This document shows positions 21,901-34,620 of a DNA stretch of 64,000 nucleotides, one piece after another. Numbering within the stretch: position 1 is the stretch's first letter; each line of letters begins with the position of its first letter. The translations under genes were made by a program, and so were the position numbers. The stretch spans positions 121,452 through 185,451 of the forward strand of contig QANZ01030783.1 in assembly GCA_003254925.1 (NCBI GenBank), written 5' to 3'. The stretch is from Chamaecrista fasciculata. Lineage: Eukaryota; Streptophyta; Magnoliopsida; Fabales; Fabaceae. Under the pieces are notes generated by a model. The model was not told where the DNA came from and did no database searches. It saw only the letters and a program-made list of their open reading frames with translations.

Positions 21901-24900
21901 CCTGATTTAATTACACTTTAATCCCTATATTCAACTACAATTTTCATTCAAGTACACTACAAACAAATCAAAACCCCCAAATTTTTCCAAAATCAAGACC
22001 CACAAATCAAAATCCTTCTAACAAAATCAACATCATCAACAACCAATTTCTTCGTACCCTAAGGAATCAAAATTCAAAATTAAGGAATTCAATTTCTTCC
22101 TTAAATTTTTAAAATTTGGCATAATTGGTCCGAATTTGAAACAATTTTCCCAAAAAAAAATAAATAAAAAGAACCCACCCAAATCGACTGTTCTTCTTCT
22201 CCAATCACAGAATCGTTCTTCTTCTCCTTCTTCCCTCACTACCGTGGGATAGATCCTCAAATCAAGTTCAATGGCGTTCATAACCTCTTCGACGGCGACT
22301 CCGACGTCGGATTGAAGCGATTCAGGTCCCTCGCCATTTTGTTTCTCCGGTCGAGATCGCGCTACAACGCCGCCGAGAGGGAATCTGATCATGGCGGCGC
22401 AACGGCCAAGCATTCCGCCGGTCTGAGCAGGAGTAGGTCGGCGAGGTGGTTTTTGTCGATGTTCAAGCCACCGAAGAGCAATCGGAAGGGAGGAGCAGAA
22501 CAGGATTCTGAGTGCGCGATGGTTGAGGATGAGAGCGGAAGCGTAAATAGAAAGTCGGCGATGATGATGAAGTCAAGGTCGGTGGCGGATTCCGGTGGCG
22601 GCGTCAGAGAATTGAGAGGGACGAAGAAGTGGAAGGGATGGTATCGAAGAAGGAGAGCCAATTTGCGTGGGTTTTTGGTCAAAATTATTTTAAATTTTAA
22701 TTTATTCATTTTTTCTTACATTTTAGTCCTATTATAAAAAGAAAGGACCTTAATTCAAAAAATAAAACTTTTGGAGAATGTAAACCAATTTTTTCTTTAG
22801 GTTAATGAAAAAATTGGATGGAAATTAAAGAGGGACTAGCAGTGAAATTTGTTGGAAAATTGAGGGATCAAAATAAAAGTTTATTTTTTTCTTTTTTTCA
22901 ACGGAAAAATGGACAAAAAACTTTCGAGGGACCAATTATGCCAAATTTTGAAAAATTGAGGAAGAAATTGAATTCCTTAGTTTTGAATTTTGATTCCTTA
23001 GGGTATGAAGAAATTGGTTGTTGATGATGTTGATTTTGTTGTTGAGAGGGTTTTTGATTTGTGGGGCTTGATTTTGAAAAAATTTGGGGGTTTTGATTTG
23101 TTTGTAGTGTACTTGAATGAAAATTGTAGTTGAATATAGGGATTTTTTGATAAATCATAGATGCTTATTTGTCTTTTGAGGTTCTAAGGACTATTTTGAT
23201 AAAGATCATAAACTTTTGGGATTAAAGTGTAATTAAATCAGGACCTATTTAAAAGAAATCTTATGAAAAGGAGAAAAATCTATAATATTAGAATTCTAAA
23301 GACCCTTTTATAATTAATTATTTATGTTTTGATCCTTTTTAGTAAAGGGAAAGGACTTAAACGCATAAGAGAAGACTTTTTGGGAGATTTTTGACATTTT
23401 AACTAATATTTGCCGTTAAATACTAACAGAAAAAAACCTCAGGGTACGAAATCGCTAACGGAGCAAACCACGGGGTACCACAATGCAAAAATTTTTCTTT
23501 CAGGGTACCAAAGGGGAAACGCCCCTAACCACAGGGTACCAAATTGCAATTCACCCTTTATGTAAATACCAGACTTTATATATTTATCTGGTCTCTCTTT
23601 CTAGAGTATGGTTTTGGTTTTCACCAATACCATAAAAGCAAAGCTAATGTAGCAAACATAGAACTAGATAAAAACTAAGTCATCATTTGCAAAAGATAAA
23701 TATGAGATAACTATTTCATAATACTCAAGAAGTACCGGTACGGCACCATTTTGGCCGTACCCGTGTGTCGTAGACACACACATTTCGTACTCAAATACTC
23801 AGTTTCTAATCTTTTCATTTTATGATCTACTCTCATAAAAGTGCGATTGGCATATTCCCATATTCTAAGCATCATACATTGTGTTTTCTGGAAAACATTC
23901 TACTAAGTAAAAAACATTAAATTATATTATTCAATTATTCTTGTATTGCAAAAAAGTTAGGGGAAAGTTTTTAGTCTCTCAATCTATCTTCCTCTTTCCG
24001 CCCACACCCCCTCTTTTTCAGGGCGCAGCTATGTTCAAGCCTTCTCTGGCACATCTCTAAGCCAAGATAGTATATATATTTTTCTAACACATACATATTC
24101 ATGTCATACGAATGCCATCACTGTGTTGTTTGTTGTTACGGGCAGTGTCTGGTACATCTGGAAATAGGCATGTCTGTGCTTTAGATTCCTTTTAAATATG
24201 ATAAATATTTGATATCTTTTTGGCTGTTGATCAGATTTTTCATTCTTGTACATTTCAGGTTGCTGTCATGGCAGATGATATCTTAAAGAATGTAGAATTT
24301 GATGCCTTGAGGGTTGTTTTTAACAAGTTTCAGTCAGTTGTCTCATTTCTGCCAACTGTGTCTACTGTATTATCTCCTGAGGTACTTAAGTTTACTACAC
24401 AGCATGATATGCTGCAGGATATCTAAATGGTGTTCATAGATTCCCATCATAAAAAGTTGTGCACTCGATATTTGGTTTGGTTGTTTTATTTATGTGAATG
24501 CCTCATGGACTTAATTATTTTGATCGTGGGATTCTCTTTTATGTGAATTTTATGCCTCTCTGCCATCTAATGTTGTAAAGTTATTTCACTTTCTTGTAGA
24601 TTGTGGAGAGAGAGACTGAGTCTGGGGGAAAGCTTGGGGACTTGGACTCTTATGAGATAGAAGGTGGTGAGACAAAATCAGAAATACTTCAGAATCTGGC
24701 TGAGTTCCAGTTTTCTTGTGTGAGTACAATTTTCAGTTAATTAGTTACAAAATTCGTTGGGATTAATGTACCTTAAAATCTTGCGTGTGTCTAATTTAAA
24801 TCTAATTGTAGGGAGGAATGGGAATGCAATTGGAAGTGATAATTTTTAGTTTCTTGAGCTATATTTATTGTCAATGTTGACTTTTTGGTATCATTCTGGT

Positions 24901-26229
24901 GTTGGATGGCCCTGCTGATTTTTTGGTCAGTTATGATTTTCTGGCATGTTCGCCCTTGTTACTTTCTGGATTACTTGCTAAACTGAAAGTGCATTAATCT
25001 GCTTTAGTGTCGCAATCCAATATATGTGGTTGTGAAATTTTGTTTCTTACTTCCTGGCTTCTGCTCCATTTCCCCCTGTTTCCTGTGATTTTTGTTTTGG
25101 CTTTTGCTGCCCTCTTGTTTTATATTGACCAAGTTCCCACTAAACCTTATAATGATTCTTAGAATTCACGGATGACTCAGACTGAGAATATATAAGTGGC
25201 TGCTATGAACATTCTTGGAGAATTTTAGATATCCTTTTGTTAGAGATTGCTCTCAGAATAATAAAGTGGGCATTTGTGTGATTTCTCATCTTTAATTTGA
25301 GACTTGCACCCTAAATTTTGTTGGGCAGTGTCATGAATGATGGGTGATGCCTTTTACTGCTGAAAGCAAGATGGGGGTGGGGCACACTATAAATTCGTTG
25401 GTATTCTTAATGGTAGAACTTAATGTCAATTGATGATTTCTTATTAACAGTCAATGAAGAAAATTCTTATAAAAAAAACAGTCAATGAAGAAAAGTTAGG
25501 AAAAACATTTCTGATGGGACTTTCTCCACGTTCTGGTTAAGTAGTTCCATTGCTACCTATACTGGTTATTGTTATATTCCGCTTGTTCATTAGGTATGCG
25601 CTTCTCTATGAATTGTTAATACAGGTTTGTTCCACTTGGTTTTTATTTTTTTTACATGTTTTGCTTTAGTCTTAAAGATCAATCTGAAAAGTTTTCTGGT
25701 TGTATATGTTATCTACTTTTCTGGCATCTTTTGTTGTCCAAAATTAATGTCTCTGTTCCATAACATTCACTTGAAGCAATATTGGATTCTATAGGTTTTG
25801 TTCAATGCGGTATTGGAGAACGCCTGCAGTGAGCAAGGAGCAAGGATGTCTGCCATGGACAGTTCTAGCAGAAATGCTGGGGACATGCTTGACCGTCTTA
25901 CCCTCACCTATAATAGGTCATTCCCATGCACTTATACACTAATAAACTTCTTGCTCACATGATGCCTCGAATAGGAGGGCTTCCAGTGGAGGATAGGATA
26001 CCTGTGGGAAACAATTTTTTTTATTATTATTATCTTGGTCCTTGCTAGTTAATTGCATTATTATTGTAGTCAGTTGTGCATTACATGTATTTGGAGCTGT
26101 GGCCTGAGTATATCTCATTCCTGGGTTATTGTGATTGATCTTGTTCCATTTTGTGACAGAACTCGTCAAGCATCCATTACAACTGAATTGATCGAGATTA
26201 TCTCTGGAGCATCAGCTCTAGAAGGTTGA
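18904..26229 (+). CDS. ATP synthase subunit gamma, mitochondrial (322 aa, 9 exons)
   Basis: Exons: 18904-18998, 19745-19788, 19919-20071, 20522-20635, 21018-21145, 24259-24381, 24600-24719, 25795-25916, 26160-26229. Phases agree throughout. The product is the rotor shaft of the F1 sector, coupling proton flow through F0 to ATP synthesis in the catalytic alpha/beta hexamer at the inner mitochondrial membrane. The first ~45 residues are Arg/Ala/Ser-rich with few acids ([17 protein letters not shown]), fitting a mitochondrial presequence. Hallmarks: [20 protein letters not shown] for the N-terminal coiled-coil strand, [10 protein letters not shown] in the Rossmann part and, at the C terminus, [18 protein letters not shown] and [17 protein letters not shown]. 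No extra regulatory cysteine loop of the chloroplast form is seen. The fifth intron (21146-24258) is enlarged by a Mutator-like element. Confidence 0.95.
21587..23556. mobile_element. Mutator-like non-autonomous element, possible Pack-MULE (1,970 bp)
   Basis: A perfect 9-bp TSD tttatgtaa (21578-21586, 23557-23565) flanks long inverted repeats of roughly 550-620 bp that begin gggtaaattgcaatttggta. There is no transposase. The unique centre (about 22140-22930) holds a GC-richer block, 22190-22680, unlike the AT-rich arms. Long TIRs, 9-bp TSD and a foreign-looking internal segment are the hallmarks of Pack-MULEs. It lies in an intron of the ATP synthase gamma gene. Confidence 0.85.
22190..22700. 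other. GC-richer internal segment of the Mutator-like element, possible captured gene fragment
   Basis: Long open frames exist on both strands. The plus frame 22312-22737 reads as a basic, Ser/Arg-rich peptide ([53 protein letters not shown]), while minus frames 22413-22036 and 22709-22389 are also open. I do not recognise the parent gene. Composition and codon-like texture differ sharply from the flanking TIRs. Confidence 0.5.
25446..25494. mobile_element. Micro-insertion: 13 bp with poly(A), 18-bp target duplication
   Basis: The direct repeat aacagtcaatgaagaaaa (25446-25463 and 25477-25494) flanks ttcttataaaaaa. It looks like a very short retroposed tail. It lies in intron 7 of the ATP synthase gamma gene. 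Confidence 0.7.
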
Positions 26230-27690
26230 TCGGGTGAGAAAGTTTGCTTGTTCATTTGATAGTGATGAAATAAAGATTTTGTCAGTGGGTTCATCTGAAT
26301 CTGATGATAGTGCATTGTGTATTTTGTTCAGCTTCTGTAATAATTGCGCCACCCCCTTTCTGGGAGTCCTGGTCAGATTTTCCAGATGTACTTTTTTTTC
26401 TTTTAAAATGTTGAGATAAAACACGTCTCATCTTACCTGCAATGACACATGAGGGATTTAACTCATGAGTCTTGACCCTGATGGGCCTTCATTTATATTT
26501 TTAGTATTTAACAGTGCATTTGGGAGCAGTGGTTTCAGAACTTATCCTTCTGTTGTTTCCCCTTGGAATCCATTATTTTTTTCCCCCTATAGATTCCGGA
26601 TTTGTTTATATTCGTAGTTTTCTTTTATACAACTTGTTTTCACGGTCATTGAGTTTTTCTGTTCAGGTTAATCACAACATCAAGTTTCTGGATAGATGCA
26701 TTATTTGTAAGTATAGCGAGGCCCTAAAACTTGGTCATTAGAGTTTCATTAGAGAACCTAATAGTTAACTTATTGGATATATCTTTAATATCTTGGATAT
26801 GTTCAATAATTTAATTTTTATAATTGTTATCTTATAAAGATAATATTCAATTGAAAAAGTTGCGAAGTTTTTTAATATATATATTAGGAAAATCCCTAGG
26901 TAAAGTTCCTTATATTTTTGCTATAAGGTTCTTCTAATCATAAGTTTGATTGACATTCTCTCTCTTATATGATTGGTCATACAAAAAGTTGTGTAATATT
27001 CTCTATATATTAATGAGATTCTATTCAAAGAAACAGTACATGTCAAGATAGACGCCATTACATAAATGAAATGTATTTTTAAGAGGTTGGGTGGGAGTGT
27101 GATCAATGGGGGGGACCTTTTTGTTTAAATAATTTGATCCTTTTAAAAGATTCTTGGATTTATATTCTTTAATCGCATTTGAGGAAATAATATAAAATCA
27201 TGTGAAGAACACAATAAGCACAGCATATACAATTTATATACTGTCTGTTATTTGAATTATTTGATGTTACTTGGACATATTTTTTTCTTCGCATGATGGA
27301 TGCTTTACTACATCATCTAGAATACACGTCCAAGAACCAAATTAAAAAATTGAGTCAGTTCTTTTGAAGGATGTGTAATTGTATATCAATATCCAATAGG
27401 CGTAGTAAATACCAAAGTTGAAATTGACTAAGATCAACCAAAAGTAGCTGTTGATGTATATTCTTTTTTGTTGTACTTGTATTTGCTAAGCAACTCCTTG
27501 AAGCTGATTTATGACAGACACATACCAGAGCAGTAAATATATATAAGTTACAGATGCCCTGGCCAAATAAAAAGGACAAACTATGGAAAGAGTGCTACGC
27601 TCTCAGTAGTTATGTACAATGGATATTGGTGGGGGTGGTAATGCCTTCCTAATAAGAAATAGGCACAACATCGCACATTTATGAATAAAT
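26230..27690. other. Intergenic region between convergent ATP synthase gamma and RBOH genes
   Basis: It contains the 3' ends of both genes. A stretch at 26885-26985 (ctaggtaaagttccttatat...ctctctcttatatgattgg) recurs in diverged form at 47970-48060, so it is a dispersed repeat of unknown type. No other gene seen. Confidence 0.55.
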
Positions 27691-30600
27691 CTAATAATTT
27701 TCCTTGTGGAAAACAAATCTAGTTGTGGTTTTAATGGAAAATTTGGTGCACAAACTCTTCAAATCTCGTGCCAAATTGGATGGGCCACAGTAGAAAACCC
27801 CTGTATGACGAGCAAACCCACATTCTAAGTCAGGAATAATGGTTAAAACGTAAATTTTTAGTTAGCTGAAGTTCAAGCTGTAAATCAGATGTTTGATGTA
27901 TCTGTAATTCTATAACAATTCAAAAGCATAAAGATAATCTAATATGCTAAAATGTGGGATCTTTTTTGTCTCACCAATTTTAGCTCCTTTATGCCTGCGA
28001 GCCAATCTAGAGAATATTTTGAACCAATTTGGTCTAGCAAAATGTGTTCGTATCTGACAAAATAAGAAGAGAGGATCAGTTCTTTTTGATGAGAGAATGA
28101 GGAAGTAATTTCATCAATTCTTGATCTTTATATATCCTCAGTTCTTTTGTCAATGACAAAGAGTGAAGCAATTCTAAGTAGTATGTATCAAACTTCATGT
28201 ATTGGTTAATTCCATTCCACCATTAAAGCTTCCAAGTGATTCCTCTCCTATGACTATGAAAAACTTGGGTGTAGTTCTTAAGTATTTCTTATCTAGTTAT
28301 CTGATATTCGGCTTTACCATAGCACAAATCATTAGATCTTAACTTTTTAAAAAAAAAAAAAATTTATCTACATGTCAAGTTTTCATTTAAGAAACCTAAT
28401 CTGGTGGAAGAGAAGATACAGTTTCTTACTGGAGTGTTTGAAACAACGTCAATGCCATTCTTGGCGTGATGTAAGGCCTGAATGACACTTATCAAAGCCG
28501 AACGTACATCTCCTTCCTGATATACACTCGTCAGGAAATTGTGCATCTCCACAACCGACTTCAAAGGTCACCGGTAAAGTAGAATAATCAGAAAATGCTT
28601 GAAAGAGATCTGACTTGCACCTTGTAATTAAGGAATACAATAAACTACCACCTTTATCTATGAAAGATTTGGATTTGGATTGATTTGATGGTGATTAATG
28701 TTCAAGATCTAAACTGATGGATCAAGCATCTTTCAAGGACCAAAATGGTAGTTCACTTTAAAGGTTAAATATGATAGAAGTAGCAGAAAAATCACCCCCC
28801 AAGAATAAATTCCAGAGGTGAAAGCTAGGCATACCTGCTTTTGTGTTGAATTGGAGATTTCCTTCATGACGTCTCTAAACCAATCAAAGGAGCTTTGCTC
28901 TCTTGTGATCCAATAGAGGTATGCTTTTAATGGCCCCTTCTGCAAGCGGCATTCTTGGAGATTATTCTATTTCAAATACCAAAAGATGTTGTTAGTTTAA
29001 TGGGAGACAAGCAAAGCAACTGAAAAATAATTGAGTTGCAAAGACATAGATCTTACATGATCACATTGTGCTGTTTGGACACAATTAACTATATCTTTGA
29101 GGATGCTAATGAAAGGTGTGGCTCCTATGCCAAGCCCAATTAGCACCACAACATCATATTTCACATAATCCTGAGCTGCAGCACCATATGGACCATCTAT
29201 GTATAGTTTTGGACAACCCTGTACTCTTGATATTACTGCCTGCAGATAAGATAATGTTTGACATGAAAAAGTTTTAGTTTTCCAAGCATTTGAAAAATCA
29301 TTCTTAAGATGTTTTGAGCACAACAAATATGAAAATTTTTGGTTTTACATGTTTATAAATATAGTGATATTATATTGGTTCTTTAATGGATCTGACGGTC
29401 TAATTTACCTCCTGGAAAAGAGCATGAATTTGGTAGCTCCAGTCTCCAAGAGTTCTAATATGCACACTAAGGTAGTCATCTTGTGGTCCTGAAGTCAAGG
29501 AAAATGGGTGCCTGAAAATTTAGATACAGGAAACTCAAATGGAACATCAATCTTGTGATTGAATGGCTTGTTGTGGAATAAAAAGGTTATGCAAATAGGA
29601 TTACCATTCAAAAGCTGAAATTTGAGGGCACTGAAGGAATATGTACATGCCACTATGGAACTTAAAACCTTCTGGTTTTTGCATTTTGAGACACAAAACC
29701 TTTCCTGGATAGAGACTTGCCTGCATGTTAATTAAGAAATGGTAGTGACTAATGGATAATTGAGAAGACAATAACTGTCCTTTACAAGCTGTCCGAACCA
29801 TTTAAGAGATTTGTGTAATTTTTACTTTAGGGATCAGAATAGAAGAACTAATGAACATAGAAAAAAAAAAAAGAAGAAATAAAATTTGAACTTGATCTTC
29901 ATGCATAATTGAGAAAATAAAGAATTTTGACCATGTACCTTCAAAATATCAACCTCATAAAATCCTGATCTTATAGCTCGAAAGATCCTCTCTCCGAAGT
30001 ATAGTAAGACTGGAAAAGCAATGTACATCCATGTCTGCACACATTTTTCATACTTTGTAAAAAAATTTGTATGATATATTCTAGGTAGTAAGTGCAATTC
30101 ATCCCGAGACCTCATAGTCAAAAGTCAAAACTATAGTAAGACACTTTTATTTGAGTCTTTCAAATATCCATATATTACAAATTTAATACGTAATCTTTAA
30201 AATCCATCAAGGTAGTCATGTCTTAGACTAAATTAATAGTTAACAGAACTCGCACGATTATGTAAATGGATTTTAAAAGCTTCTGGACTCAAATGACAGT
30301 AATTACTTTTTAACGACTAAATTGATGGAACATAATCTTTCAATTAGGACTCAAAACAAGTATGAAGAAAAATAAAAAGTAGATTAAGTCATTTAGAATC
30401 AGTCTCCAAAAATTAGTGAATGGCAACTTAGTACCCAAAAATAATAAAACCCATTGCATGTTTATCTTAATTAACATTCCTCTCTCATTTGACAAAAGGA
30501 TTAATATACAACGAATTTATTCTCTTTAGAAACTAATTTATACAATCACTAAATTTTTAGGAAAAATCTGTATGACCCTAACATGATGACTGAGGGACCA

Positions 30601-32247
30601 ACTCAGTTATTAGTTCATTCAAAAATCATAAGAACATGAAACGTTAAAAAATATAACATGGACTCACCGTTTTCTCCATTAGATTGTTGGTTAAGAACAA
30701 GAACATAGAGTGTATAATTAGGAGGGCATATACAAGGATGAACAGGTGGTGTGAGTACCAAAAGGTGTTGTATCCTGTGACCTGTCTTAGGGACAAAGGC
30801 AGCACAGGCGAACGACGTCGTGGCCACTTTGTTGCTAGTGAGAATGCAATGGCCATTAATACCACCATGGCAATCCCACTGGTCACTTCTGTGGTCATCA
30901 AAATTTGCAAGTAAGTTGGTTGATGATACCCAAATCGCACAGCTATGGTTTGCTGGAATATCGATTTATTGGATCCGCTTATTCTCGGAAAATCACAAGC
31001 TAGGTGAGTCCCTCCATGTAGGATCACACCCACAACTATTCCTCCTGCAATCAACTATGTATCCAAACAAAAGAAAATTTATGATCCGGATTTGTATCAA
31101 AGAAGGTCAGTAAATTAATCAACTTTCTGATATACTTTTACTTGTAAAGTCAAACAGTTGATATATTTTCATTGCTTCAAAAGATTCTGTGTGATATGTA
31201 TTTTTAACACTATGTGAATATCTCAATATCAGAAAGTCTCAGCTAGTTTACTTGATTGACGTTTTTGCAATTTGCATAAAGACGCAAATGTCGTGACTTC
31301 TCCCAAAATCTTAAAGACAGATAGATCAAGAGTGTTTTACTGACATCCCAACTCTTGGAAGTCAAAATTTTATGTCAATCAAAATAATAGAAATGATAAT
31401 GATTAAACTCTCAAGTCTTAACCATTTAATTATAGAGAATCTCTTTATAAAAATGTTATTTGACTTCAGGCCAAATATCATCTTACAAGTTTAGAGAATG
31501 ATGTATAGAGAATTTCTTTATAAAAATGTTATTTGACTATATCATCTTACAAGTTTAGCCTATTTCATAGAGGTTCTAGAACATGGCATGGACCACTTCA
31601 TTTATTAATGTCTGACAACAAAATTAAATACACTTTAATCAAGTGGCTAAAATGTGCGGAAGGTAGACTCCATTAAATAATTCGAAAATGTAACATCTAA
31701 CTCCTCTGCCAAGGAGGGACTTGGGACAGGGCAGGTATAGAGGAAAAGACACTCAAAACTTGTAGAAAAGATTTAGGAAAAAAAAGGCACTAACCTTGTG
31801 GAAGTTAATATTGTCGTTAAAAGGAACAACAGAGTTGATACGAGGGTTATTGCGCAGCCACGTGATAGTGTTTCTACAAACAGGAAGGAGAACGAGTGCC
31901 ATATTGAGTTTCAAGGTCTCAGCTGATCCCTTGGCCGTTGAAAGGCAATAACCCATTACTTCAAACGCTGATCTATGGCGGTATTGAATGAATTTCCATG
32001 TAAATAACACACAGCAAGCAATCACCCAAACTAGAACAACCCAAGCACGTCTCCAATATGTTCTAAACAACACTTCGCCTCTTGACATTGGCTCTTGTTC
32101 TTCACAGAACTCACCGTTTTGTGTAACTGGTAACTGTTTAGCTGGTGAAGGAGAAGGAGTTGATATGTTGTTTGCTTTGAAGAGGGACCCCATTTGAGAT
32201 ACCTACAAATTGATGAATCTTTTCACTTGCTATAGTTTTGACACACA

Positions 32248-32284
<37 letters not shown>

Positions 32285-33943
32285 GTTGAGGCTAAATTTG
32301 GTACCTCAATGTAGCCTCTATTTTTGTTGTCAAGCAAGTGCATGATCGAAGCAGCATAATCCTCTGCTTCTTCATGGGTCACGGATAGCTTATTTGTAGA
32401 AGCGCTTAATAAAATTGTCTGCACAAGGGACAAAATTAGCATTTAAAATGAAGAACATTGAACCTTGCAGAATAACCCGATTTTTGCAAATGAAAATTTA
32501 AGCTAATTCACCCCACCGGGATAAGATTTTAATCTGTAACAGTTCATATAAGAACATGATAAAATTCTCGGCAGAAAGGCCAAAATTATATGAACATGCG
32601 GAAAAAGACAATTAGCATTATCATTTAATTAATAAGATAAGATGTATGGCCCATTGAAGAGTAAATTGTAAGTTAGAACTTAGTAGGTAGTGATTATTGA
32701 GATGTTTGTTAGCTATTTACCTGCTTTATATCTGTCTCACTAATTCTTCCATCCATATTTCTGTCACACCTAAAGTAATAAAAGGAAAATTACAGATTAG
32801 AACTTAAATTGTTTTTTTTTTTTTAAGTTCTAAAGAAACATTTCAGAATTAATTAAAGTTAGATTATTACATGTCAAAGAATATTCTCATTCTTGAATTA
32901 AAAGAATCATCCTTCATCCGAAACCAAAAGCTTCGCAAATCACATTTGGTGATATCAATTTTCCAATCTCTTCCTCCTCTCAGTGCTCTTAGCAATTCAT
33001 TGGCGAACTCCCGAGATTGCTGCATCCCTATAGAAAGTAGCAATTAGTGAATTAAAATTAATCCGAAATGTTTAAAATCAGTCAGAGCCTGTAGACATTT
33101 TATTCTCAAAGGAAAATAATAACAATAAAGGAATTAAATATATGAATATCGTAAAGTATAGAGATTAGAGATTAATTATATAAATGATTCAACAAGCTGT
33201 CCTATAATGGCACCATGCATATGCCAAGAACATGGCCTTAAAGTCCCACTCCCGGTCTAGTAGTGCCTAGTAGGGTACGTTAGCGTTGCTTGTTTGACTC
33301 TGCTAACATGCGCTCCGCGAATATCTCTATAATCGTCATCACTGATGATTAGAGTCATCGCACTATAGCGCGCTCATGTTAACAGTAACATGAACCGACA
33401 CCGCTAAACGGGTGAAACGGTGCCGTTTCTGGCGGCACAAAAGCGACAAAGTACAATTATGACTAATGGACTAATGAATTAATTAATTATGATTATGATT
33501 TTCTCGAGTTTCCGATTCTCACCTATACAAAACCCAAAGTCGGACCATCTCACAACCGGTTCAGTGCCGTCTCCGGTCGAGGAGGCGACCCGGTCGAACC
33601 GCCTCTCGACGTCGTTCCACTCGATTCCGCCGTGGCCGACGAAGTTGACGCATCCAACGCCTCGAATAGCTTCATTATTCTCAGCGACCGTAAGCCGGTC
33701 CGGCTCCCTCGGCGACGATTCAGATCCGGTTCGAACCGGAGAAATTGATAGAGGAAGAAGCACGTTTTCAGCTGTAATCCAAGAAACGTATGAAGAAGAA
33801 GAAGAAGAAGAAGAAGACGACGAAGAGGAAGAAGACGAGGACGACGATGAAGATTTGGAAGACGACGATCTCAGAAGAGCAATGAGCGATCGCTCTCGAG
33901 CCGTCGCTGTCGTCGTCGTCAGAAACTCAAAGTGCTCCTCCAT
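27691..33943 (-). CDS. RBOH: Respiratory burst oxidase homologue (NADPH oxidase; about 827 aa, 14 exons)
   Basis: Exons from the 5' end: 33943-33523, 33027-32871, 32769-32721, 32418-32305, 32202-31795, 31054-30668, 30034-29939, 29720-29605, 29511-29409, 29239-29057, 28966-28835, 28558-28430, 28053-27975, 27800-27691. Phases match. The plasma-membrane enzyme moves electrons from cytosolic NADPH through FAD and two haems to apoplastic O2, making superoxide. Seen: an EF-hand ([19 protein letters not shown], about 188-206), a second weaker loop ([11 protein letters not shown]), six-helix ferric reductase segments with [11 protein letters not shown] and [13 protein letters not shown], the FAD site HPFSLTS, and NADPH-binding [36 protein letters not shown] and RFVFHKENY at the C terminus. 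The N-terminal exon carries about 20 consecutive serines. The start is uncertain: the first in-frame ATG gives MEEHFEF, but the frame stays open for about 30 codons upstream to a stop near 34034. The clade within RBOH is not resolved. Confidence 0.92.
32250..32280. repeat. TA microsatellite in an RBOH intron
   Basis: About 15 TA units between the exons at 31795-32202 and 32305-32418. Likely polymorphic between individuals. Confidence 0.8.
33785..33850 (-). repeat. Trinucleotide-rich tract coding poly-serine in RBOH exon 1
   Basis: On the plus strand this is gaagaagaa followed by gacgacgaagagg-type triplets. On the minus strand it encodes about 20 Ser codons (TCT/TCG/TCC mixed). The mixed codons imply an old tract rather than recent slippage. 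Confidence 0.75.
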
Positions 33944-34037
33944 TTGGCGCGCAATCGCCGAATCTCCGGTCAATCCATCGACAATACGACCGAAGATTCT
34001 CGAAGAATCATCGCGAAAATGCGATTTGCCTCTTTAA

Positions 34038-34620
34038 GTCATGGAAACAAGACTTGCTCCTCTTATTTGAACTGCATTGATTCCACTATCAGCAATTAGC
34101 AATCAGCAATCAGCGATTAGCAATTAGGAATCAGGAATGAGCAAATTTCTGGTTTGGTTTTTTGTAATTTTTCTCTTTCCCGTAATGAGAAACACGATAT
34201 GAACAAGTAAGCTTGCGTGTGGAATAGAGTGGGTGAGTGAGTGAAATGAGAAAGGAAATAATCTAAATAATGAAATGTATGTGTGTGTGTGTGTGTGTGA
34301 TAGATAGTCCTAATTTTCTAAAAATGTGGGTTTGGTGAAGTGATCATCAAGAATGAGATTAGAGAGAGAGAGAGGATTTGTTGAGAGAAAGAGAGAATAT
34401 AGAAGGAGAATAGGTAAGAAATTATAGAGCAGGTGGAGGATGAAAACAAACGCAAAGTGAAGGGAATGAAATGAAATGAATGAATGTAAAGAGTGTGAAT
34501 TGTGAAATGAATTATAGGAGTGGTTTCGTTTGTGTTTTGGGAGGGAAGACGTAAGAAAGAGAAGGTATGGTATGATTATGTGAAATGGCTGTTTGCTAGT
34601 TTTGTATGACATTAATAGAC
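34038..34620 (-). promoter_or_regulatory. RBOH 5' leader/promoter region with simple repeats
   Basis: Just upstream of the RBOH frame lie a degenerate 8-9 bp repeat (cagcaattag/caatcag, 34088-34140), a GT run (34279-34299) and GA-rich blocks (34357-34420; CT-rich on the coding strand). The minus-strand frame at 34612-34310 is low complexity and not protein-like. Confidence 0.4.

Noticed and set aside
33489-34037. 182-codon plus-strand frame with a long acidic Glu/Asp run
   Set aside because: Antisense shadow of RBOH exon 1; the acidic run mirrors the poly-Ser codons.
34310-34612. 100-codon minus-strand frame upstream of RBOH
   Set aside because: Low-complexity Ser/His/Leu translation of a GA-rich leader; no homology recognised.
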